Assembly: GCA_004554255.1 (NCBI GenBank)
Contig: SFNC01000083.1
Span: 1-8,079 of the forward strand
Origin: Bacteroidales bacterium
GTDB taxonomy: Bacteria; Bacteroidota; Bacteroidia; Bacteroidales; Muribaculaceae
Length of the DNA: 8,079 nucleotides
Reading direction: 5' to 3'
In this document: positions 1-4,706 of the stretch, one piece after another
Layout of the letters: each line of letters opens with the position of its first letter
Numbering within the stretch: position 1 is the first letter of the stretch
Notes under the pieces: model-generated
Seen by the model: only the letters and a program-made list of their open reading frames with translations
What the model was told of the DNA's origin: nothing
Database searches by the model: none
Made by a program: the position numbers and the translations under genes

Positions 1-23
1 TTTCAAAATCTTGCAAAAAGGTA

Positions 24-51
24 TTGCAATCTATTTACGCATGCGTAAAAA
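24..51 (+). promoter_or_regulatory. Candidate promoter ahead of the replication operon
   Basis: TTGCAA (24-29) and TAAAAA (46-51) lie 16 bases apart in an AT-rich stretch upstream of the first gene. Each box matches four of six bases of the sigma-70/sigma-A consensus, so the match is modest. The predicted start is near position 58. A second TTGCAA lies at 11-16. A 16-bp palindrome fills the spacer and overlaps the -10 box, as expected for a repressible promoter. The position at the head of the first operon is the best support; the boxes alone would not be convincing. Confidence 0.35.
34..49. promoter_or_regulatory. 16-bp perfect palindrome, likely operator
   Basis: TTTACGCATGCGTAAA reads identically on both strands over all 16 bases. 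It lies between the candidate -35 and -10 boxes and overlaps the latter. Such a site usually binds a dimeric regulator (helix-turn-helix or ribbon-helix-helix) that blocks RNA polymerase. The regulator is unknown; the helix-turn-helix-like product of 2822-3187 is one candidate within the window. No second full copy of the palindrome was noticed here. Confidence 0.5.
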
Positions 52-100
52 TAAGTACGCCCGATTAAAGGCCTAAAGCCATAGAAAGGACGGGCAAGAA

Positions 101-445
101 ATGACACTAAAAGAAACGCCGATGAACGACAAAGTAAGCCTCATCAAAAATTGCGAGAAAATGCAGGAAGTTTTGCTTGAGGCTATCACGGTATTCAATG
201 CGCAAAGGCACCACGACGTCGAAAAAGCGCCGTCCGCCTACGCGGCCGCCGTCGCCATCCACGACGCTGAAACCGCAACCGCCGCATTTCAGGGCCTGAT
301 TGACTTAGTCGCGGAAAAGGAACTTGAAATTGCGGGTGGTTACAGTGACTTATTAGACCTTTTAATGGCAGCGCAACACGAAGCCGCGGAAGAAGAAAAA
401 GAATTTGAGCGGTTAGCGAAGAAATGCACCGGGGGTGAGCGGTAA
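101..445 (+). CDS. Hypothetical acidic helical protein
   Basis: The 114-residue product is not recognised. It is rich in Ala, Glu and Lys, has no evident membrane segment or signal peptide, and looks mostly alpha-helical, with a strongly charged Glu/Lys helix near residues 92-108 that could form a coiled coil. The ATG at 101 was chosen because AGAAAGGA (83-90) lies ten bases upstream. An in-frame ATG at 122 is possible but has no clear ribosome binding site. It is the first gene of the set leading to the DNA polymerase, and its TAA stop shares one base with the next ATG (TAATG at 443-447). Phages often place small early accessory or host-interaction proteins here, but nothing in the sequence shows such a role. 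Confidence 0.6.
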   Translation: MTLKETPMNDKVSLIKNCEKMQEVLLEAITVFNAQRHHDVEKAPSAYAAAVAIHDAETATAAFQGLIDLVAEKELEIAGGYSDLLDLLMAAQHEAAEEEKEFERLAKKCTGGER

Positions 446-681
446 TGCCCGCCCCCCTTTCCATCTTCCGCGCGTGGTACCAATCCACCCGAGAGGCCTA
501 CCCCGAGGCCGTCGTAGTCGTCGCCGTCTCGCAACGGCAAGCCAACTATTTGTTTTGGACGACGATTAAAAACTACGTAGGCCCCGTCTACGACTATGGC
601 GCGCCCGAACATTCCGGCCCGTGCGCCCCGGGCGTGCCCGCCGGCTTTTACGGCGAGAACGCCCTAAGGCTGCACCTATGA
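445..681 (+). CDS. Hypothetical small protein coupled to DNA polymerase
   Basis: The 78-residue product is not recognised. It is rich in aromatic residues, glycine and proline, with a hydrophobic beta-like run (AVVVVAVS, residues 22-29) and a Gly/Pro-rich second half. This suggests a compact folded domain rather than a membrane protein. The start overlaps the stop of the previous gene by one base, and the stop overlaps the polymerase ATG (ATGA at 678-681). The purine-rich end of the previous gene (GGGGGTGAGCGG, 431-442) could serve as its ribosome binding site. Tight coupling on both sides supports a real gene, with output tied to the polymerase. No function can be assigned. Confidence 0.6.
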   Translation: MPAPLSIFRAWYQSTREAYPEAVVVVAVSQRQANYLFWTTIKNYVGPVYDYGAPEHSGPCAPGVPAGFYGENALRLHL

Positions 682-2771
682 GTTACCATGTTGTAAGGCA
701 TGAAAACGGCGTTTACGAGGCGTTCGAGCGTTGGCCCTTCGAGCCGGCCAAGGGGTGCACGTTTGCTCTTGACACGGAAACGATAACGCGCCTAGACGGC
801 AAGGCTTACCCCGAGGAAGAACTAAGGGCCAAACTCGTGAAGATGAAGCAGCCCGAAATACGCAACCGCCTATCCATAGAGGTATGGGCGTGGCAATGCT
901 ACGACGAGGCCAACGGCTTCTATATGACTAATTCGTTTGACCTGTTCATGACCCATCTATGCGCCTGCGGGTATAAATTCGGGTGGTGCTACAATTCCAC
1001 CTTCGATTTCGCCCAAATAGACTTTGCCATCCTATCGACCGGCACATGGAAGCCGATAGAGAAAGGCAAGGGCGGGGCCTACAGCAAGGCACAGCCCTAC
1101 GCCTACGAAAGCATACACAACGACACAGGAACGCGGTACGCCTATAAACTTTGGTACCCATACAGGAACCCACGGAACCGCCATAAAATGGTTCATTCCG
1201 TCGAGTTCCGGGACATGATGAAGTTTTGCACCGGCGGCCTTAAAAAATTGCTGTCGGACTTGGAAATAACCGAGGCGGACGGCGTTACGCCTATTAGAAA
1301 GTTGACGATGGATTATCAATCCATCGACGTAGAAAACATAACGGCCGAGCAACTCGCGTATTGCCGGAACGACGTGGCGGGGCTCTACTTCGCCGTCAAG
1401 AAATTCAACGGCATAATAGAAGCCCGTTCAGGCGGCGAGTGTCATATATTCGGGCCGGACACGAACCTAATGACAGCCGGCGGTTTCGCGAAGAAGCAAT
1501 TACTGCGGTCACTATACCCCAACAAGGCCCCCAAAGACCGATTGGCCGAATACCAACGGGCCCACCCCTCACCGCTCAAACTAGACGAATTCTTACGCTC
1601 GCACCACCTCTATAGAGGCGGGATTACGTACCTTAACCCCGCGTACAAAGGAAAGGCAGTAAAAGGCCCTTTGTACCGCTACGACGTGAACAGCGAATAC
1701 CCCTATGCCATGTCGGAAATACCCGACCTATTGGGAATGCCGTTCAAAACGTCGTTGGCGTCATGGCTGTCGCTTCCCGCGGCGGAGCGGGAAAATTACG
1801 AAGCCGCCTATATGCTGACCGACATAGCCGGCGACGTCCGGCCTGGAATGTTGGGCGTTTGGTACGATCCGACGCGGTCCGACTTCGTTGCCCGGGTTGA
1901 CGAACCCGGCCCCCGCCTAATGTTTGAGCGGGAATTGAACGAGATGGCCTATTGGTACGACCTAGACTACTCAGTCGCCTACGTAGTCTTGTGGCGCCGC
2001 GGCCCGCAGGCATACAGGCCGTTTGTGCTGCAAAACTACGGAAACAAAAGCGAGGCAAAAAACAAGACCGAGAAGCAGGAAGCAAAACTAGAGTTGAACT
2101 CAAGTTATGGCAAACTGTCGGAAAGGCTCATAAGGGGGCGAGGACACTACGAGATAAGCCGCGGCACCGGCGCCGTACACTTCGTGCACGACGGTGAGGA
2201 AGAAGACGCCGGCGGGGCCATGAGCGTCGCTGTGGGCTCGCTAGTAACGGCGTTCGCGCGTTGCTACATACTATCAAAAATACGCGAGATATGCCCCAAC
2301 CCTGGCAAAGACTTCGTATACATAGACACCGATAGCATTCACTGCTTCAAGGAATACGCGGGGTGCGACGCCAAGCGCTTGGGCGCCCTCAAGTGCGAGG
2401 CCATATGCCCAGCGGCGAAATACATCGCCCCTAAAACCTACGTCGATATTCTAGAGATAAGGCCTAACGGAGCCGTTCCGTTCGGGCCCGACGGAGTGGG
2501 CTTTGAAGTCCATTCCAAGGGCGTAAATATCAAAGCCGTGCTAGACGACGTTGCGAAGAAGCAGCCCGGCAAAATCGCCGGCGAGCCGACCCCCGAACTG
2601 CTCTATAGCAAAATGGAATACGGGACAAAGTATCCCGTTCTAATGGCCATGAACGTGCGCGGGGGAAAGGCCCTAGTTCCCACCTACAAGTATCTTGCAA
2701 GGCCCGAAACGGCCCCCGCCGGGTTCGCCTCCAGCAATGTGGGCGGGTTGAATATGTTGCTTGAGGCATGA
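678..2771 (+). CDS. Protein-primed family B DNA polymerase
   Basis: This 697-residue enzyme replicates the phage genome from a terminal-protein primer and has a 3'-5' proofreading domain. All diagnostic motifs are visible: ExoI DTET (32-35); ExoII N106 to F109-D110; ExoIII Y228-D232; the YxGG linker (312-315); motif A DVNSEYP (336-342); motif B KLELNSSYG (470-478); motif C YIDTDS (548-553); and the thumb KxY motif (586-588). The likely catalytic metal ligands are D336 and D552. The spacing between motifs A and B is nearly that of phi29 polymerase, and the A-B and B-C gaps leave room for the TPR1 and TPR2 insertions of the protein-primed group. The enzyme is about 120 residues longer than phi29's, mostly in the exonuclease half. 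The ATG at 678 was chosen because it forms an ATGA overlap with the preceding gene and AAGG lies at 666-669. An in-frame upstream ATG at 621 adds only an arginine-rich read-through of the previous gene. Motif A has Glu where Leu is usual. Confidence 0.95.
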   Translation: MSYHVVRHENGVYEAFERWPFEPAKGCTFALDTETITRLDGKAYPEEELRAKLVKMKQPEIRNRLSIEVWAWQCYDEANGFYMTNSFDLFMTHLCACGYKFGWCYNSTFDFAQIDFAILSTGTWKPIEKGKGGAYSKAQPYAYESIHNDTGTRYAYKLWYPYRNPRNRHKMVHSVEFRDMMKFCTGGLKKLLSDLEITEADGVTPIRKLTMDYQSIDVENITAEQLAYCRNDVAGLYFAVKKFNGIIEARSGGECHIFGPDTNLMTAGGFAKKQLLRSLYPNKAPKDRLAEYQRAHPSPLKLDEFLRSHHLYRGGITYLNPAYKGKAVKGPLYRYDVNSEYPYAMSEIPDLLGMPFKTSLASWLSLPAAERENYEAAYMLTDIAGDVRPGMLGVWYDPTRSDFVARVDEPGPRLMFERELNEMAYWYDLDYSVAYVVLWRRGPQAYRPFVLQNYGNKSEAKNKTEKQEAKLELNSSYGKLSERLIRGRGHYEISRGTGAVHFVHDGEEEDAGGAMSVAVGSLVTAFARCYILSKIREICPNPGKDFVYIDTDSIHCFKEYAGCDAKRLGALKCEAICPAAKYIAPKTYVDILEIRPNGAVPFGPDGVGFEVHSKGVNIKAVLDDVAKKQPGKIAGEPTPELLYSKMEYGTKYPVLMAMNVRGGKALVPTYKYLARPETAPAGFASSNVGGLNMLLEA

Positions 2772-2788
2772 CGATACGATAAGATAAT
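2761..2788 (+). promoter_or_regulatory. Candidate internal promoter after DNA polymerase
   Basis: TTGAGG (2761-2766) and GATAAT (2783-2788) lie 16 bases apart and match four and five of six consensus bases. The -35 box overlaps the last polymerase codons. The predicted start is near 2795, inside a short hairpin that precedes the next gene. It would let the downstream genes be transcribed separately from the polymerase. This call rests on sequence resemblance only. Confidence 0.3.
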
Positions 2789-2791
2789 GAA

Positions 2792-2806
2792 GCCAACCAC
2801 GTTGGC
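2792..2806 (+). other. Short hairpin upstream of a ribosome binding site
   Basis: GCCAAC-CAC-GTTGGC forms a perfect 6-bp stem with a 3-base loop, two bases before the purine-rich ribosome binding region (2809-2820) of the next gene. No T run follows, so it is not an intrinsic terminator. It might stabilise a processed or newly initiated mRNA end, or affect ribosome access. A chance hairpin of this size is possible. Confidence 0.3.
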
Positions 2807-2821
2807 GAAAGGAAAAGGAAA

Positions 2822-3187
2822 ATGAAAGTCAAGACCAAGAAAATCTACGCGTTCTACAAAGGCGACTGTTTCGCCGACGTCGGCGACGCTGAAGAATTGG
2901 CGAGCCGTTGGAACATCACAGCCGACACGGTAAAATGGATGGCCACTCCCGCGGCGAAAAGCCGCGCCGCAGGCTCAAGCAATGCCGTGACCGGGCACGT
3001 GATCGGATACGAGCCCGAGCCCCTAATTCCCCAACTTCGCGCCGAACTCAACCGCACCGTTGACCGCTCCGAGAAACTAATAGCGATGGGCGGCACGGAC
3101 GCCTATGGCGAACTTTGCGTTGCTAAGCGAATTCTAACGTTCTTGGACGATTACGAGAAAGCCGTCAAGGCTTGGGAGGAAATCTAA
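2822..3187 (+). CDS. Small phage protein with helix-turn-helix-like N-terminal half
   Basis: The 121-residue product starts with a beta-like KIYAFYKGD segment (7-15), then a helix-turn-helix-like stretch (about 22-48: DAEELASRW, turn, ITADTVKWMATPA). This layout resembles a common group of small Firmicutes phage proteins that open with a YKGD-type strand followed by a helix-turn-helix and a TPA/TPAY-like motif; that resemblance is from memory. The C-terminal half (about 68-121) is a helical, charged extension that I do not recognise. It may bind DNA, either as a regulator or at the genome ends or origin. The start has two overlapping ribosome binding candidates (AAAGGA at 2808-2813 and 2814-2819). 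The stop is directly followed by the next ATG, so the two genes are co-transcribed and probably coupled. Confidence 0.6.
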   Translation: MKVKTKKIYAFYKGDCFADVGDAEELASRWNITADTVKWMATPAAKSRAAGSSNAVTGHVIGYEPEPLIPQLRAELNRTVDRSEKLIAMGGTDAYGELCVAKRILTFLDDYEKAVKAWEEI

Positions 3188-3844
3188 ATGGCAAAACGAT
3201 TGGACAGGCCCGTAAAAACAACCGTGGTGAACGGGCAGCCCGTCCGTTCCCTCATCTCGCCCCAAGAGGTCAAGAAAACCATCATGAGGGCCAACAAATG
3301 GACCGCCGAGCAGTATCGAAAAAACGTCGACGTGTTCAAAAACAAGTTGAGGGCGTACGAAGCATACGAGCGCGCCCAAGGCGTCAACGTAGCCACCCAA
3401 AGCCCCGTGACGCTGCTTTACAAGCAAGCCCGAACGAAAGAGCGGGCCGAGCGCAGGGGCGAAACATACAGGCCTTCCGTGCGGATGACGCGTATACAAT
3501 CCTTCTCAGCCTATTCGATATCCAAAGGCCGAAATGTGTACTCAAATGACACAATGGCGAAGAGAAAAATGGACGCTAAAGTCCTGTCCGACATTTCCAG
3601 CAAAATGGGCAACTTCCTCGTAACCCACGCCGAGGAGGTTGAAAAAATACGGAAGATATTCGGCGACAACCCCGCCAAGTACGAAAAGGCGTTGTCGATA
3701 TACGCCGAGAAGGTGAAGGCCAAACGCGACGAAGACATGAAGACGACGGGGGAAGAGCCCATAGCATACGGCGAGAGAGCAGGGTCGCCTGACGTCCCAT
3801 TCGACATGGACGACCTTAGAGAAGCGCTTGAGGAAATGGAATAA
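3188..3844 (+). CDS. Candidate terminal protein (replication primer)
   Basis: The 218-residue protein begins directly after the preceding stop, with a strong ribosome binding site (GGGAGGA, 3174-3180). It has no membrane segment. The N-terminal and central parts are strongly basic and helical (ANKWTAEQYRKNVDVFKNKL at 35-54, ARTKERAERR at 81-90), and the last 15 residues are acidic. Protein-primed phages need a terminal protein, usually encoded near the polymerase and about 200-270 residues long. Its basic N-terminal and intermediate domains bind DNA and polymerase, and a C-terminal priming domain has an acidic surface. This product has the right size, charge layout and position, and no other gene in the window fits as well. 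Possible priming hydroxyls before the acidic tail are T186, T187, Y194 and S200. The assignment is inferred from context and composition; a different DNA-binding role is possible. Confidence 0.5.
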   Translation: MAKRLDRPVKTTVVNGQPVRSLISPQEVKKTIMRANKWTAEQYRKNVDVFKNKLRAYEAYERAQGVNVATQSPVTLLYKQARTKERAERRGETYRPSVRMTRIQSFSAYSISKGRNVYSNDTMAKRKMDAKVLSDISSKMGNFLVTHAEEVEKIRKIFGDNPAKYEKALSIYAEKVKAKRDEDMKTTGEEPIAYGERAGSPDVPFDMDDLREALEEME

Positions 3845-3855
3845 CGCTGTAATAT
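3828..3855 (+). promoter_or_regulatory. Candidate internal promoter after the terminal-protein candidate
   Basis: TTGAGG (3828-3833) and TAATAT (3850-3855) lie 16 bases apart, each matching four of six consensus bases. As at 2761, the same -35 hexamer overlaps the end of the upstream gene. The predicted start (about 3862) coincides with the first GC-rich hairpin of the spacer. The match is weak and the call is tentative. Confidence 0.22.
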
Positions 3856-3862
3856 AGCAATC

Positions 3863-3882
3863 GCCCGGTGCCTTTCCCGGGC
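3863..3882 (+). other. GC-rich hairpin in an 80-base spacer
   Basis: GCCCGG (3863-3868) and CCGGGC (3877-3882) form a perfect 6-bp stem with an 8-base loop. No T run follows, so it is not a typical intrinsic terminator. It lies in the 3845-3924 spacer and is followed one base later by a second inverted repeat. It may be an mRNA stabiliser, a processing site or part of a leader structure. Confidence 0.4.
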
Positions 3883-3883
3883 A

Positions 3884-3895
3884 GGCGGGCCCGCC
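3884..3895. repeat. 12-bp GC-rich perfect palindrome
   Basis: GGCGGGCCCGCC is identical on both strands. It begins two bases after the adjacent hairpin ends. Without a loop it is a poor RNA hairpin unless its centre opens, so it could instead be a DNA-binding site. Together with the preceding stem it makes a GC-rich block between an AT-rich start (3841-3860) and the purine-rich ribosome binding region of the next gene. Confidence 0.4.
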
Positions 3896-3924
3896 ATAGA
3901 AAAAGAAAGGCCGAAAGGAAACAC

Positions 3925-4227
3925 ATGGAAAACAAGGGAAACGAACTTCTTACGTTATTCTCAGCGTCCACAACGGCGAAAAACACGGGCGTACTGCTCA
4001 CGTTCGTGCGGGGTGAGAAACCCAGCCGCGAATTCTTCAAGGTTTTCGTCCCGTATTGGGACGCCGCCAAGGGAAAACAGCCGGCCGCATGGTTCAGCAG
4101 GAACAGCAGGAACAGCAAAACAATCATGTTCCTAAAGGATGAGCCGAAGGCATACGAACCCAAAGCAAAGGCCAAGGGCAACGAAGCCGACCCCCGGCCC
4201 GAATGGGGCGAGGCCCTTCCACTTTGA
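3925..4227 (+). CDS. Hypothetical 100-residue protein, possible ssDNA-binding protein
   Basis: I do not recognise a family. The first 70 residues look beta-rich and contain many aromatics (F12, F27, F37, F38, F41, Y44, W45, W56, F57, F69), with basic residues between them. A Lys/Pro-rich linker (71-85) leads to a short tail, EWGEALPL, ending in acidic and hydrophobic residues. Small size, aromatic strands and such a tail fit a single-stranded-DNA-binding protein, which phi29-like phages need to coat displaced strands (phi29's is 124 residues). The location after the polymerase and terminal-protein candidate agrees. This is inference; the tail lacks the classic DDxxPF-like end. The ATG at 3925 was chosen for AAAGGA at 3914-3919, five bases upstream; an in-frame ATG at 3868 lies inside the hairpin region and has no ribosome binding site. 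Confidence 0.6.
   Translation: MENKGNELLTLFSASTTAKNTGVLLTFVRGEKPSREFFKVFVPYWDAAKGKQPAAWFSRNSRNSKTIMFLKDEPKAYEPKAKAKGNEADPRPEWGEALPL
4095..4117 (+). repeat. 9-bp tandem repeat within a coding region
   Basis: CAGCAGGAA occurs twice in tandem (4095-4103, 4104-4112), followed by a partial third copy (4113-4117). It lies in frame in the 100-residue gene and encodes a repeated Ser-Arg-Asn. Because the unit is nine bases, replication slippage would change the length of this basic loop by three residues without breaking the frame. Confidence 0.7.
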
Positions 4228-4332
4228 GCCTCAGCGGGCCTAGGCACCGGCGCGGAGCGGGGACAAGCCCGGAAGGCCCCCCGCCCTATCCCATCGCGGG
4301 CCGCCGTCTAAGCCGCAGCCATGGCTATATTG
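4228..4332 (+). other. GC-rich gene-free stretch at the replication/structural boundary
   Basis: No convincing gene is present here. Bases 4231-4320 contain 69 G or C out of 90 (about 77%), well above most flanking genes. Several inverted repeats are visible. GCGGGG (4257-4262) pairs with CCCCGC (4279-4284), enclosing a small GCC/GGC stem (4267-4269 with 4275-4277). The 8-bp palindromes GCCTAGGC (4238-4245) and GCCATGGC (4318-4325) are also present. GCGGGCC occurs twice. The stretch ends in an intrinsic terminator. It could be a structured RNA, a long leader, or a DNA site for packaging or regulation; the sequence does not decide between these. Confidence 0.45.
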
Positions 4333-4367
4333 ACCGCAAGGGCCCTGCCGGGTTCCTTGCGGTTTTT
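4333..4367 (+). terminator. Rho-independent terminator between the modules
   Basis: ACCGCAAGG (4333-4341) and CCTTGCGGT (4355-4363) are perfect 9-bp complements, followed by a run of five T (4363-4367). Within the loop, CCC (4343-4345) and GGG (4350-4352) can pair and extend the stem with a bulge. It lies 34 bases upstream of the scaffold-like gene and would stop transcription from the replication genes, or attenuate it. A TATATT box (4326-4331) directly precedes the stem, but no matching -35 is visible. Confidence 0.75.
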
Positions 4368-4401
4368 GCGAACAAGGCTAAAATGCCGGAAAGGTAACCG
4401 A

Positions 4402-4704
4402 ATGGAGGACAAGAAGGAAATTGACTTAACGCAGCAGCAAGCCGAGGAAGACGCCGGAAAGGCGCCCGAAGCGCCTAGCGCCGCAGCCGAGGAGGCGGAA
4501 AGCCTCGAGAAAATCAAAAGGGCTTACGACGGGCGCCTGGCGGACGCTGAGGCCAAGGCCGCGGAAGAGCGGGCCTCGCTCATGGGCAAAATCAAGGAGC
4601 GGGACGCCATCATAGCGGACTTGATAGGGGGAGGCGACGCCCCGAAGCCGTCGCCGATTGAAGACCTCATAAAGAGGAACGAAGAAAGAAAGAGGTATAA
4701 CTGA
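4402..4704 (+). CDS. Putative capsid scaffolding protein
   Basis: The 100-residue protein is almost entirely charged and helical: an acidic, Ala/Glu-rich N-terminal half, a coiled-coil-like helix (about 38-73), a short Gly/Pro break (74-83) and a basic C-terminal end (DLIKRNEERKRYN). Scaffolds that direct prohead assembly usually have this form, with the basic end touching the capsid shell. phi29's scaffold, gp7, is 98 residues and also sits directly before the major capsid gene. The start is ATG 4402 with GGAAAGG (4388-4394) seven bases upstream; an in-frame ATG at 4321 precedes the terminator and is unlikely. The stop is two bases before the capsid ATG. No sequence-level family match is claimed; the call rests on size, composition and position. 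Confidence 0.6.
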   Translation: MEDKKEIDLTQQQAEEDAGKAPEAPSAAAEEAESLEKIKRAYDGRLADAEAKAAEERASLMGKIKERDAIIADLIGGGDAPKPSPIEDLIKRNEERKRYN

Positions 4705-4706
4705 AA

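Noticed and set aside
1..30. Position 1 as the physical end of a linear phage genome
   Set aside because: Inverted terminal repeats cannot be tested because the other end is not in view, and the window start may be arbitrary.
621..677. N-terminal extension of the polymerase from an upstream ATG
   Set aside because: The extra 19 residues are an arginine-rich frame-shifted reading of the preceding gene; the ATGA overlap at 678 is the natural start.
4357..4384. Possible late promoter TTGCGG-N16-TAAAAT
   Set aside because: The -35 lies inside the terminator stem and the predicted start (about 4391) would fall within the ribosome binding site of the scaffold-like gene, leaving no usable leader.
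4203..4397. Open frame of 64 codons through the GC-rich boundary and terminator
   Set aside because: It starts inside the upstream gene, runs through the terminator stem, has no clear ribosome binding site, and encodes a Gly/Pro/Arg-rich chain typical of GC-rich noncoding sequence.
4228..4401. Equating the 174-base gap with the 174-nt phi29 packaging RNA
   Set aside because: The equal length is a coincidence of where the genes end; no shared sequence or secondary structure was recognised, and phi29's RNA is encoded near a genome end.
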